This document shows positions 12,090-23,963 of a stretch of 64,000 nucleotides of DNA, one piece after another. The translations under genes and the position numbers were made by a program. The stretch lies in the NCBI GenBank assembly GCA_020466095.1, contig CM035806.1:120032194-120096193 (forward strand). The letters are read 5' to 3'. Position 1 is the stretch's first letter. Each line of letters starts with the position of its first letter. This DNA is from Chlorops oryzae. Taxonomy: Eukaryota; Arthropoda; Insecta; Diptera; Chloropidae. The notes under the pieces are model-generated. The model ran no database searches. It had not been told where the DNA came from and was given only the letters and a program-made list of their open reading frames with translations.

Positions 12090-12276
12090 CTGTGCGGCGT
12101 CCGTTTTTCTTCCAGGATATGTCCCTTTTCGTAGTTTACCAGTACACCAAATATCAATGAAATGTGTTGAGTGGTTCGCAAGCTACAAGCATTTTACTGA
12201 AAACACATTAAATTAATTTGTGGGCGTGGCAGTTGGCGGATGTCTTCCATTTTAACTTAGGATCATACTCGGATAA
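12090..12276 (-). mobile_element. Helentron-like element, family 2, fragment
   Basis: About 185 bp matches the family-2 body in reverse orientation: CCTTTTCGTAGTTTACC, then TTTACTGAAAACACATTAAA, then GTGGGCGTGGCAGTTGGC and AACTTAGGATCATACTCGG. Neither end is present. It abuts the broken end of the BEL/Pao gag frame. The preceding 11663-12089 has related GGTACC and TCTGACCGAT phrases but no clear boundaries. Confidence 0.6.
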
Positions 12277-12904
12277 GAATTCGTTTATTCTCGTAACGCT
12301 CTTGAAGATTCTTCCAGGCTTGTTCGAAGCCGTCGATAATGAGAGGAGATTTTTTAACAATTTCTAATGCCTCGCCGCTGGTCTTTTTCAAAAGATGGAA
12401 CAGTTTTTCTACTTTGGAGAGTCTTGAATTTCGAATATACACGGCGGAGAAAACATCACGAAATGATGGCCAAGTCTTATAATCTCTCTTAAAAACTTCA
12501 GTGTCACAAGGCGGTAAGCGAAAATTAGAGGAAGGTTCCTCCATTGACTGAGAAGATGTCGATTGCGATTGAAATTCGATAGCCAATTCATTAATCTTGG
12601 CCATACAACGAACATATGCTTTATAAGCGCTATTATACTTGGTTTTAACTACGGTAGCATTGGGTGAACCTTCGGAAGGGGCTGTAGCTAAACCCACGAG
12701 ACAGTCTGAGTATGAATGTTTAACCTCTGACCAGATAGCTTTCAGTTCATCGCGTTGTACATCTAAGGTAAAAATAGTATCCTGGGCCGAAATAGCATCA
12801 TTAAATTCACTTTCGAATTCAATGATCGAATCAGAATTACGAATGAATGGTTCCATGACCGACATCATAGGATCAAAAATAGATAAGGGCGGCTCCGACG
12901 TCAT
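12263..12904 (-). pseudogene. BEL/Pao-type gag, truncated
   Basis: A 213-residue frame has a predicted helical N-terminal half, then [40 protein letters not shown] and [19 protein letters not shown]. The order LPP...F.G/D..W..F...F...N..LS..EKF..L...L.GEA is the conserved block of BEL/Pao gag proteins (DUF1759 type), the structural protein of the retrotransposon particle. Only the N-terminal part of gag remains. The frame runs into family-2 repeat at about 12276, and no protease, reverse transcriptase or integrase follows. Upstream on the same strand (12905-13130) is a plausible leader with the TATA-like ATATAAATAC near 13125, but I could not define an LTR. Confidence 0.7.
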
Positions 12905-14647
12905 ATAGGTCTATACAATGTGTCAGCGGATGTGAGGACACTAAGAGTTTTTTTTTTAAAGATTTCTTATGCGCATACGAGCACTCTTTCAATAAGATTA
13001 GATAAAACGTTGAGAGCCAGTCGATGTGAGATTTATTGTTAAACGGAAAATACGTATCACCGCGGCTGATCCGCACTTGTTTTTGATATTGAAATAGACG
13101 AAACACGAGGTGGATATTGTGTATTTATATATCAATATAGTTGGAGGTTATGGAAATATGACGTATATAAAAGTGAGGTTATATTCGCCACTCATGTGTG
13201 TTAACGAGAGGATAAAGAGTCCACTTCCAAAGGAGAGGTGCATGGCAGTTTCGAGAATCCAATAAGAAAACGTTTTGCTCAATTAAATTAACGAGAGAAG
13301 TGTCTGAGATACACATGAATATGCGACACAACCTTATGTTTGGCAATAATATACGAATAACGCACCTGAGTGAATCCAAGGGATGAGGAGATTCGCGTAT
13401 CAATTTCAACTTGCTTGCTTATTTCCAAATAAGTTGATATGTATAAGCGGGTCGAACGATGAAATTAAAAGATGACGATGATTGGTTGATGGATATCCAA
13501 CGTGACAATGAGCGACCGAATGTCGATGAGCTGCTTAGCAAAGCTTAATGGATGCTGGATGTCCAACGTGACGATGCTGAACCGAATGTAAGTAATGCGC
13601 TTGTCGAAACTTATACTGTAAAGAAAACGTTGGTTTGAGAATTCGTAAGGTAGCCGACGATCCGGCTCGAAGGATCATCAAATGCTCGCAGCATAAGTTG
13701 ATGGAAAAGGACAAGAGGGATTGGGTTAAGAGTCCACTGGGAGCGCAACGGGAATACTTAAATCGGATAATACCGGCGTCACCGATGTTCATTAAAACTG
13801 CAAGTACGCTGCACTGTTGTGCATACAAAAAAGCAAAAAAAATCGAGTGATGTTCACTAAAATCAATTAACAGTGCTTAATTGCTTAAAATAAATATTAT
13901 AATTTGATTGATGAACTTCCGATGGATTTGGATTATAAAAAAAACTATGGCTAATTGGGAGTGCACAATCGCTGATCGCTGCCAAATCAAAAGAGAGCGA
14001 TTCGCGGAAGCGGAAACGTTAAAAAAGAAGAAGAAAAAATATCATGCCCCACTTTGACAGCGGAGCGAGAAAAAAAGGTGTCAATCACCAAGTGTTGTCA
14101 TCTCTGCACAAGGTTGCAATCACAGTGATAGAGCAATCTTCTGGAGAGATGCACCTTTATGAATTTGATGTTGTATGATTTTCGCGAGAAGAGCCATGTT
14201 GTATGAACAATGGGAATGGCTGAAACATATACCAAGCATTCAATCAAAACATTTCTTCCAATTTGAAGAGGCTAATAGCATTTCTCACCTCACGGTCTCC
14301 TTTTTAATTCAAATTGGTTGCAGTCGCCAAATAGCCCCACTAATACAGAAAGTGATTGGAGTGATGACGATTTGGAGCCTCTTTCAAATCTTAAAATACG
14401 AAAAGAAATTCCGTGCCCTGATATAATATATCGCTGCCTTTAGTTCCGGATCAAAGAACATTTTTATTACAGCTTAAAAAGAGATGGAGCGTTTTCGATG
14501 TTTACAGTGATTCAGATACTGAATTTATAAATGACGAAACTCTATAAACGTCTTTTCAAGCTTCAAAATAATTACCATAAGCATGTCCTGAAAATCTTAC
14601 TGTCCAAATTGCTGTTTTAAAAAGACATGAATGAATAAATCATTTTT
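12905..14647. other. Leader/flank of BEL/Pao relic and unassigned sequence
   Basis: 12905-13500 may hold the LTR and leader of the BEL/Pao element on the minus strand, but neither TG...CA ends nor a target duplication can be fixed. At 13480-13605 a ~60-bp segment with GGAT..CCAACGTGAC..TG..CCGAATGT occurs twice in tandem and imperfectly. 13860-14640 shows no gene. The short frame at 14175-14426 has no recognisable motif. Confidence 0.35.
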
Positions 14648-15492
14648 ATACCCAACACACTGTGTCGAGGGTATATTGCGTTTGTGTGGTTGTGTGTAAC
14701 ACCCAGAACCACTCGAGATAGACCATACAAAATATATATCGAAATGATCAGCGTCACCAGCAGATTCGATTTAGAAATGTCCGTCTGTCTGTCTGTCCGT
14801 CTGTCCGGCTGTCTGTCTGTATGCAGTTATCTTATCGAAGGAGTTGAGCTATCTTGAAGAAATTTGGTATGCGTGCTAATGGGGACATGAGTAAGAACAA
14901 GTTCGAGAATGGACCCGATCGGACCATATTTAGGGGTACCTCCAGTACTAGGGTCTGTTACGAAAACAACAAAAACTGCTTTAAGATCGGAGTTTTTCAA
15001 GATATTTTGATGAGATTTGGTATTTGAACATGTTGAAAGGCAATTACTATGAATTTTAAAAATAGTAAGAGTGGGCGTGGCAGAAGGGCGTTTTGCGAAA
15101 ATTCTCTCCTACACCCGAAATTCAAATGGGACTTGAACGGAATTTGGCACTTTTGATGCCTTTGTAGCCATAAACATCCTCCCTAAAAATTTTCTTGATC
15201 GGTCCATTATTAGGGGTAGCTCCAGTAATAGGGTCTGTCACAAAAATCTCAAAAGTGCCCCAAAATCGGATTTTTTCGAAATATTTCAATAAAACTTAGT
15301 ATTAGAGCGTATATCTAAGCTTCCGATTAGAATTCAAAAAAATTGGAAAAGTGGGCGTGGCAAAGAAATATAACAAAATTCGGTATATGGGGCCCCTTAT
15401 GACCTTAAACACTTCTTGATATTAAAAAATATTTGAACATAATGTGTCTGTATTCTATTGTCAGGCTCGCCTGACTATAACACCCTTACTTG
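14648..15492 (+). mobile_element. Helentron/mini-me-like element, family 1, copy 4
   Basis: This is a full-length family-1 copy of about 845 bp. The left hairpin is slightly decayed (ATACCCAACACAC then TGTGTCGAGGGTAT). There is a short GTCY array at about 14778-14822, the GGTACCTCCAGTACTAGGG block, and the intact right end GTCAGGC-TC-GCCTGAC followed by CTTACTTGTTTTT. Confidence 0.8.
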
Positions 15493-15769
15493 TTTTTATT
15501 TAATACATTAAACTAAAACATGCGTGTAAATATTGCACCCGCGATAATGGAATGACCCAGAACAAACATATTAAGGCGAATATGTAAATTTTTTATTTTT
15601 TTTTTTATTATTATTATATTATAATTTGGAATCTATCTTATTGACAATAACCAAATATTATAACTAGCTTAAGAATGACATAACAGTAACAGATGGTCTC
15701 CAGTGAGGTCATCTGTTATATACTTTTTACAATTTGGTTAATGTTAAAGCGCGATAATTACATTCTATT

Positions 15770-16150
15770 TCAACTCCTCAATGGTAAGTCTAATACATGA
15801 TACCTCTTTAACCTTCTAATTGTTTCACTATTGTCTAGGAGATTTACTGCTAATATGTTGGGGTGTTCATTTAATCTATCAAGGTACCTGTGACTGAGCC
15901 TCTTTATTTCTTCTTTAACTAAGGCAATTTTTAAATCTTTATGAATTTCGCTGTTTGCCAGATACCATGGCGCATTGGAGATCATTCTCAGAGCCTTTGA
16001 TTGAAACCGCTGCAAAATTTCAATGTTTGAATTGCTCGCTGTCCCCCAGAGCTGAATGGCATATGTCCACACGGGTTTTAATATTGCTTTATAGAGCCTT
16101 ACTTTATTTTCCAGACTGAGTTGGAACTTTCTTCCTAATAACCAGTGCAT
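15770..16150 (-). pseudogene. jockey-type reverse transcriptase, C-terminal fragment, second part
   Basis: The frame reads MHWLLGRKFQLSLENKVRL, YKAILKPVWTYAIQLWGTAS, then NIEILQRFQSKALRMISNAPW and ends RYHVLDLPLRS. This is the typical C-terminus of jockey-clade ORF2, where LLGR, LYK.ILKP.WTYG.QLWG and IQ..QSK.LR.I are highly conserved. It follows directly from the first part if the 16155-17472 element is discounted. The reading frame is kept across the junction, consistent with an insertion that made no target duplication. Confidence 0.85.
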
Positions 16151-16154
16151 TTTT

Positions 16155-17472
16155 ATACCCAGCGTAAGCGGGGTATATTAGTTTTGTGCGAATCTTGTAA
16201 CAGGGAGAACTAAGCTCCGGAGATATAGACATATATATATAGAAATGATCAGGATCAAAAACTGAATCGATTTAGACATGTCCGTCTGTCCGTCTGTCCG
16301 TCCGTCCGTCCGTCCGTCCGTCTGTCCGTCTGTCCGTCCGTCCGTGGTCGGATCTCCTCCGAAACGGCTGGACCAATCAAGTCGAAATTTGGCACACAGG
16401 TATATCGGGATCCGAGTATGATCCTAAGTAAAAATGGGAGACATCCGCCCACTGCCACGCCCACAAATGAATATAATGTGTTTTCAGTAAAATGCTTGTA
16501 ACTTGCTAACCACTCAACACATTCCATTGATATTTGGTGTACTGGTAAACTACGAAAAGGGACATATCCTGGAAAAAAATTGACGCCGCCCTCCGTGAGC
16601 CACGCCCACAAATAAGCCCACAAATAAGGGGTTATCGTAACTTGTGAAGTAAAAGGTGTAGAAGCTTCAAATTTGCAACATAGGTTGACCAAGGCGAATG
16701 AAAGGTGTAGGAAAAAAATTTATATGGCCCGCCCACTGCCACGCCCACAAATGGCGATTTTTCGTAACTTCCGAATTAATAGGCGTAGACGCTTCAAATT
16801 CGCAACATAGGTTGACCAAGGCAAATGAAAGGTGTAGGGAAAAAATTTAAATGGCCCGCCCCCTGCCACGCCCACAAATGAAGATTTTTCGTAACTTCCG
16901 AAGTAAAAGGCGTAGAAGCTTCAAATTCGCAACATAGGTTCACCAAGGCGAATGAAAGGTGTAGGTAAAAATTTTATGTGGCCCGCCCACTTCCACGCCC
17001 ACAAATGAAGATTTTTCGTAACTTCCGAAGTAAAAGGCGTAGAAGCTTCAAATTCGCAACATAGGTTCACCAAGGCGAATGAAAGGTGTAGGTAAAAATT
17101 TTATGTGGCCCGCCCACTGCCACGCCCACAAATGAAGATTTTTCGTAACTTCCGAAGTAAAGGGCGTAGAAGCTTCAAATTCGCAACATAGGTTCACCAA
17201 GGCGAATGAAAGGTGTAGGTAAAAATTTTATGTGGCACGCCCACTGCCACGCCCACAAATGAAGATTTTTCGTAACTTCCGAAGTAAAGGGCGTAGAAGC
17301 TTCAAATTCGCAACATAGGATCACCAAGGCGAATGAAAGGTGTACGGAAATAATTTTTTTTGCCCTCCCACTGCCACGCCCACAGATGGAGAAGCAAAAC
17401 ATAGTGCGCTCATAATGTCGGGACGCTGGGTATTTCAAAGTCGGGCTTGACCGACTTTAGCTTTCTTACTTG
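16155..17472 (+). mobile_element. Helentron-like element, family 2, copy a (complete, expanded)
   Basis: The left end is ATACCCAGCGTAAGCGGGGTAT, able to form a hairpin. It is followed by an ATATATATAG block and a (GTCY)n array at about 16278-16350. The right end has the inverted sub-terminal copy CGCTGGGTAT, the hairpin AAGTCGG-GCTTGA-CCGACTT, and the terminus CTTTCTTACTTG followed by T5. It sits in the jockey fragment at a T-run with no target duplication beyond the shared T5. The layout equals that of family 1 although the body sequence differs. Confidence 0.8.
16636..17397 (+). repeat. Six tandem units of 127 bp inside the family-2 element
   Basis: The phrase CGTAAC starts at 16636, 16763, 16890, 17017, 17144 and 17271, giving a constant 127-bp period. 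Each unit includes CAAATTCGCAACATAGG, CAAGGCGAATGAAAGGTGTA and GCCACGCCCACAAATG. Other family-2 copies have fewer units, so the array has expanded inside this copy. Confidence 0.9.
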
Positions 17473-17753
17473 TTTTTATTTTAATTTGTAGCTGTTTTTG
17501 TTTGGCTTTGATGTGATCTTTCCAAGTTAGCCTGCGGTCTAAATGTATACCGAGGTATTTTGCTGTTGTTTTATGCGGAATTTGTATACCATTTAGGTAC
17601 ACTGGGGGACAATTTCCAGGTCTCAAAGCAAACGTTGCATGAACCGATTTTTCAGTATTAACTTTGATTTTCCACTTGTTAAGCCATTTTTCGACTTCAT
17701 TTAATTCATTTTGAATTTTTAGAGAAGCTTCTGTTCTATGGTCGCTTGTTGAA
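17473..17753 (-). pseudogene. jockey-type reverse transcriptase, C-terminal fragment, first part
   Basis: The frame reads SSTSDHRTEASLKIQNELN, then VEKWLNKWKIKVNTEKS, PPVYLNGIQIP and TAKYLGIHLDRRLTWKDHI, which is the region just after the YADD box in jockey-clade reverse transcriptases (the thumb, with YLG..LD..LTW..H). The catalytic YADD itself is lost by the 5' truncation. The frame stops being jockey-like at about 17473, where the family-2 terminus begins, and resumes at 16150. Confidence 0.75.
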
Positions 17754-17766
17754 GAATATGTAAATT

Positions 17767-20630
17767 AAAAAAGTTTTTACATTTAGATCATAAAACTTTT
17801 TTTTAAGGGTATTCTGCACGTAACTTGGTTTTCTCATCCCTGAGAGTAGAACAGTATTCCACTTTTAATTATTTTTCAATTTCAGATAATTACCATTTTC
17901 CTCATATTTTCTGCCGCTACTGGCATTTGAAGCCACGAACCTTCAGATTATTAAGCCAATACTCTACCCATTCTTCGTTGACCATGACAATAGCACTTAC
18001 TGCAGGATAGACTTTCGAAATTTCAATTTATAAACGCTTTGTTGATATGGTCAATAGGGATTAGCTATACTTCTTGACAATACAATATTTCTATAGATGC
18101 CGCCTGTAAATACTGTTGACATTTGAACTAGTTCTCTTGTCTATACTCACGACAGTATATGGCGAGAGGCTTCCTGCAAGGTCCCTACTCGACTCGACTG
18201 CTCTTTCTCCATATTTGATTTTCTTCTTTCTGCTCTTTTAAGTTTTCAATAATTTCTCTATTTGTTCTCCGACTCATTAGTGAGGTTTTTCATACAATAT
18301 TTATTCGGGCAGAATTAATATCATCGTTAAATTCAGCGTTTGGTTCCAAAAGCAAACTTATTCGAAGCAGCCGACTTCATTTTCATTTCCTTCTGCTTTC
18401 CATGATTGCCAACTTCTTATGGTCCTCGACAACGGTCTGAGCTCACATACCCTACGCTCTCCTCGGCTCTGCTCTCCTCAACGCGCCATTCGAAATTGAG
18501 TTCGAGAATGACCCCAAGCGCGGAGAAGTCTGCTGCACAGCATTTTCATCTTTTCAATCTTCTTCACTCCCACACGCTTTCTCTCTCTATCTCTTCTCTT
18601 TCTCACTCTCTTTCTCTTTCATCCGGGCTGATTCATATTGTTCTATTCTGCGGCTGCATTGTATGCGCATACCGTTTGCTTTATTAGGACACTTTTTGAC
18701 GATGCTCGACGATGTCATCGCGTGGTTACCGTGATTTCGTGGAGAGAAGAACAAGAACGGAGAAAAAATATTGCTTAATTTCTTCGCATTTTTATTTCCT
18801 TCCGTTCTATTCAATTTCTTTAGCTAGCCAGCCAGCCAGTCAGTCAGTCTGTCAGCCAGTCAGTCAGGCAAATCGAATCGCAAGCAAGCAAGCATACAGA
18901 CTGAATAGCTTTCTTTTAATAAAAATCATCGTGAAAGTCATCATGAAGAGAATAGTGCAGACTACCAATATTCTCAAGAATTTGGTTTGCATTACTCAAA
19001 AAAAAAAAAAAAAAATCTCAATTGAAGATGAAAATTCATCTGCAAATAACGAGCTGAATAGAAAACGTGAAAGAAAACCACTTCATCCTCCCTTCACGAA
19101 ACCATCTATAAGTTTGAAGAGAGCTCATAAAATAAATGGTGGCGGGGGGGGGGGGGGGGGGGGGCGTCATATGGCGTAACAAGCCGCCTCAAGGACACAC
19201 AAATTTTATTAATATAAAATAATAATAATAAACACGGGGAAAAAAGTCTTCAGATTAAAGCTTACACCAAATAAGGACACAGAATGGATCTCCAACAAGT
19301 AAAGTTCGATAAAGGCTCGATCGATCCAAAATAAGAACAATAAATAGAATCAAAATACGTTCGCCGTTCGATCAGGAAGCTTTTCAGTGTTGCTACACAC
19401 ACACACAGCGAAAAACACTGTAGTGCCAACAATTTTACATTTTGTCGTAAATACTTTTATGGGTTAAATCGCGCCAACAACTGAACAGATTTGAATCAAC
19501 AGCACAATAGTATTTGGATTTTTGTAAATTTTACGTAGTTGGCTTAAAGGTGAGAGCATTTGAATCAAATAAATCAGCTTTAATTAAACAACAGCTTGCG
19601 ACTTTGGTTCAAAAGTTATACCTCTTGGAGGAAATGCAAAAATATTTATTAAAAAACAGTGTTTGGTTTGAAAGTTAGAGTACTTGGCTGAAATACTTAC
19701 ACTGTTAAAAAATAACAGTTTTCCTCTTTGGTTTAAAGGGTAAGTCCTAAGCTGAAATACTTACACTGTTAACAAGCAACAGTTGACACTTTTTTTTTCG
19801 ATTGCCACACCTTTGTCCAAAAAAGGGAATATCGTCGAAATAAAGAAGTAATTACACAATTTTTAGATATAGTTTAAGTTTTATTAAATCAATTAAGATA
19901 TACATATATATTTTGAATTAAATAAAATTATTAAAAAACTTATAATATTTATTTAAACCTAAGAACGCGATATGTTTCTTTCTGCATATGTACCTACAAA
20001 TCATACTCCATTATCACTTCGCCACTTTTTAAGGTTATACCTAAATTTTAACTTATCAGCAAGTAGGTGGCGCCTGGTAAAGATATCGTCGATGTCGCAT
20101 ATTTCCAGCATTCCCAGCAGCTCCAATTTATTTATTCTGCACTCAACAGTTATTTCCTTGTTGCGTTAAAAGCAGTGGCACAGTTGCTAAAAAAGTATGA
20201 AAGTATTTGATCTAAATATAAAAATTTTCGATCAAATGTTTTGCATTCGATTCAAATATTTTTATGCTACAGTTTTTCAACTGCGATAACTTCTTGTTAC
20301 GAAAGTGTTTATTTTTCTGTGTGTATGAAATCAGATCCCATTAGCGAATGGAATGCATCCAGCATCGATGTTTCATCCATGCCGAATAATGTCAATCGAT
20401 GACTCTTTCGATTCTTTTGTTAATAAAACATGCATTACATTTAACATTGAATGACATTGGTAACAAGGGGTAAGGGCTCCTGCTGCATAACGTGTAATCA
20501 ACGTAGTCATTGAACAAAAAACAAAAGATACACTGCATTACTTCAAGCACAATATTTCGCTCTTGGTAATGCACAAAGGTGTAAATGGTAATGCAGCCTG
20601 TGGATGATTCCTGGTAATAATACGAAAAAT
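17767..20630. other. Largely unique stretch with simple repeats
   Basis: No gene is supported. Notable items are a CT-rich tract rich in GAGAG/CTCTC (18571-18625), tetranucleotide CAGC/CAGT repeats (18820-18868), a 16-17 A run (18998-19014), a 21-G run (19144-19164), and an imperfect ~65-bp repeat (19595-19790) with the phrase GCTGAAATACTTACACTGTT twice. The longer frames here are low complexity. Confidence 0.45.
19144..19164 (+). repeat. Homopolymer run of 21 G
   Basis: An uninterrupted run of 21 G lies in AT-rich surroundings. Such a run can form G-quadruplexes and is prone to length change and to assembly error. Confidence 0.85.
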
Positions 20631-20691
20631 CTTAGAGAGCTTGCCTCACATTCCGATGTCTGGGAGTTCGAACCCCACTCCCGGCGAGCGA
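20631..20691 (+). other. tRNA-like sequence (A-box/B-box-like), with T-run
   Basis: The phrase TTAGAGAGCTTGCC resembles an A box, and 40 bases on AGTTCGAACCC resembles a B box (consensus GGTTCGANNCC). A run of T9 follows at about 20696, then more T, as for a Pol III terminator. The arms do not fold into a good cloverleaf, so it is not called a tRNA gene. It could be a tRNA-derived SINE head, a tRNA pseudogene or chance. Confidence 0.35.
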
Positions 20692-21246
20692 TGGATTTTT
20701 TTTTGTTTTTTTGTTAATCAGTAGATAATATAACATATAAATTATATTTGAAAAGCTTAGAGGAATAAAAGGTTTCAACCAAACTTTTCATGTGATAAAG
20801 TAAGTAAAAAGATAAATATTTCCAGTGGTAGCAATTTTGTAAGCGTCACGTACATATCGCACTCCCTCTTCTAAAGTGACACAACTCAAAAATCCTCAAT
20901 TTTGAGTTAACATATGGAAAATGAGCATAATTCACCTCCCTACCTCCACAAAAAATTCTATTCCGCTTATGTTATTATAAAAAGCTGAAATACCCCGTCA
21001 ATGCCTTGCTTCTTGCTTTGATTGACACTGAGACGCATTTTGTTTTTTGCGTTTTCTGAAAAATGAGAAATTTTGAGTTGTGTCACCTTAGAAGAGGGTG
21101 TGCGATATATATAACCGTGAGAAACTTTGAAGACAGGATAGAACCTTACTTAATGATCCTTAATTACTCCTCTCCGAGTTAAAACACATATTTTCCTTAA
21201 AATTTTCTTGCACCTTTCTGTCCAATTTTTTCCACAACTTTTTTCC

Positions 21247-21315
21247 GCCTGCGGCAGGGCTCGAACCTGGGCACTTCAGGTTGATAGCGGCCACGCTACC
21301 CTCTACGTCAACGAG
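21247..21315 (-). other. tRNA-like sequence
   Basis: On the minus strand GTAGAGGGTAGCGTGGCCG is followed about 30 bases later by GGTTCGAGCCC, a good B box, and by CTGCCGCAGGCGG. The distance and order are those of an internal Pol III promoter. No T-run of four or more follows closely and no complete cloverleaf is evident. It is probably a tRNA-derived repeat or pseudogene. Confidence 0.35.
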
Positions 21316-23309
21316 AGATCTCATTTGCGAGTGCTAGATTTGTTATATCAACGTATGAGAAAATCGAACTAATGACGCCTCGTATGTATGTATGATATCT
21401 ATATAATATACATAAATATACGCATTTTAGTAGAAAAAGTCGAGAATAATGAATGAGAGTTAATGAGGTATTTGATATTTTAGAGTTGATTTACATTAGG
21501 GAGAATTTCACCCAAATGGTAATGCACATGCATCACCCTGTAGTCGATTCAGAATGGATGTTGTTGGCATGCATTGACCATTTCGCTGCTGGGATATTTT
21601 AAATGTTACGCAAGAAAACACACACACTCACATGATACGCAAAATAACAAACCCAATCGCCCAGAAATTCACCAAAAAACCATGTAAATAAATACAAAAA
21701 CCATATAGTACTATAGATGGCACTTGGCAAAAAACGTGTGTGTTGAATTGAAGTAGGCCCCCTGTGCATGCATTCTTGTGCAAAAATCAAAAACGTAACA
21801 CGCCCCCTGAAAATTCCGGTTCCGGTCTAACAAATATTTTATAATCTTGTAACATGAACTAAAATTTCTGTTAAAAATCAGATATATATAAGTGTTAATC
21901 AATGGTTTTTCATAAGAACTCATTTTATTTTTCAGCAAAGTATGTTAGTTTTATTCAATTAAAAATAATTAGATAAAATCTTGCTCATATTATTGAGGAA
22001 CGCTAAAGCAGAGTACTCATGCGTCGAATATGACCGATTCTCAAAAAGTTTGAATTCCATCATAAAACAGCTGATATGTATATATTTTTGGATCTCTTCT
22101 GAATGAAAAGGGTACAGAATTGCATAAACTATCATAAAAAACTTAAAAAGTTTTACATTAAAAAGAAAACATAAAAAAATTTCAACGCAAGTATTTTTAG
22201 TTACAAAATTGAGTGAATACTCAAAAAATTATAGCATCACTAGTTCACCACGGAATTCGATTGTTGCTGTAAGTGTCCCCTATATTACTATATGATGAAA
22301 ATCAAAAACTTTTCTAGCTCACGCTTACGCTCAAAAGTATGCAACGAAAATGTGCTAAAGTCATGGGCACGTGCTCTCATAGTTTTGCACATTTTTGCGG
22401 TACTCGCAATTTATGAATCCTATTCGATTTCAATTTCGGCTTGGTATGGTCCACTTACCCCGTTCTTTTTCCTTCTTCTTTTGAATTCTTTTCTTTTTTC
22501 GCATTCGAAATTGTTTTCGTCCTTTTCCGACTGACCGTCCATTAAATTCTACCATTCATTCTTTTTCATCTCAGTACCATATCTGGTTATACCAATACAT
22601 TACGATATGTACTTCTTTGAGTAAAATTATACTGCGTTACGATACGTTACGTTACCTTAGTTTCACTTATCAAAAATTTATGCGCTCACAAAGAGGAAAA
22701 CACAAGAAAACCCCAAAACTAATTTTCCTGGCTTACTCACTTTCGCCATGCAATGCCATGACGGCAAGTGGGGCCGATTGTTGAAAGGGGAAAGACTGGG
22801 GGAGGGGGCGCGATGGCAGGCGTACTTATTCACGACATTAGGTAGGCAGCGCCATGAATTTTTCATTCGGCCTTTGCTGAAGTATACAACCGCAGATCCG
22901 TATTGCCCCTTCTGATGCAATGGCACAATGAGCTATTTATTCGAGTCCTCGCTTTGCGTTGTCCTCAAATCACTTTGCAATTTTTTGTTTTTTTTTGCAT
23001 TTCTTTATTTTTTCCACTTCATTTCGTTTCATATTACTGTGGCATCGTTTTATTACCATCGCTTCTTCATATCCTGCTTCGTGCTTTTGTGTGACCCAAC
23101 AATATTGGAATCACTAGGCGGTTCCATTGTTACGTTTTGTTTTTGCTCTTCTTTCTTAACTCCCACATTCATATTTTATGAGATCGTAATGGAGTAATAT
23201 TTGTCACGAATCTGTCCTTTTTGGCCCATGGTGTCCACAACGGCTTGAGCGACTTGTACTAACGGTTGCGAGCAGAAGGGCAACGACGAAACGTATGCAG
23301 AAGCATAAA

Positions 23310-23355
<46 letters not shown>

Positions 23356-23963
23356 TAATTGATATCGCCCTTTAGTATTTCCGCCTACTCGCAGACTAGT
23401 CACAAAAATACCAGCACTACTCCTTTTACTTTTCCAACCAATGCCTTCAACTGTATTTTTTAAGATTGAGCTAACATTGACAAATAACATAACAACTCAC
23501 GTATTAAACTACCCCACGAGTAGTCCTCCTGTGGGCAATTAGAGGTCCAGTGTCCCATTTTTAGCAGTTGGTCTAAGTTTTTAACTTCTTGCTACTCAAG
23601 GTCTAGTTAATTGTCATACATAAAGCCTAAATTCCAATTGCGCAGGAGCTGCGTAACGTGAATTGCTGCAAACGTTCAACACATGAAAACATATGGAACC
23701 ACGTTCAATCAACTTCCTGCATGCTCACGCACACGCACGAGTTAGGAAAATTGAATATTTCCTGGGCGTGAGCAACATGACAGCTGAGTATAACAGTTGA
23801 ATAATTTAATATAACAGTGCTGTAGAAACTATTGAGTACTTTTAAATGGTACTTGGTACTACTGAGGTATGCTTTTCTTGCTTAATCAAGTAATAGGCAT
23901 TAAATTTTGTTTTCTTTTAAGCATCGGTATCTGTATTTATGATTTCTATAATTTATTTATAAA
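21316..23963. other. Mostly unique stretch, no gene identified
   Basis: Only short frames are present and none has a recognised motif. A minus-strand frame (22678-22926, about 82 residues) is not AT-biased and lies beside CT-rich sequence, but I see no family signature. A (GT)n microsatellite lies at 23310-23351. Confidence 0.4.
23310..23351 (+). repeat. (GT)n microsatellite
   Basis: About 21 uninterrupted GT units. It has the usual dinucleotide form and is probably polymorphic. Confidence 0.95.

Larger units (their letters stand above)
15591..17753 (-). mobile_element. jockey-clade non-LTR insertion, 5'-truncated, split by a family-2 element
   Basis: The minus strand ends in an A-rich tail at about 15591-15612. 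Both sides are flanked by the identical 13-mer GAATATGTAAATT (15578-15590 and 17754-17766), a clear target-site duplication. The interior is the last part of a jockey-type reverse transcriptase and its 3' UTR. The 5' truncation together with the duplication is the normal dead-on-arrival product of target-primed reverse transcription. About 1.3 kb of the length is a later insertion (16155-17472). Confidence 0.85.

Noticed and set aside
13635..13850. 71-residue basic frame (plus strand) beside the BEL/Pao relic
   Set aside because: It has no recognisable domain and overlaps an open frame on the other strand.
22678..22926. 82-residue minus-strand frame as a host exon
   Set aside because: Composition is plausible but no motif, splice site or homologous copy can be shown.
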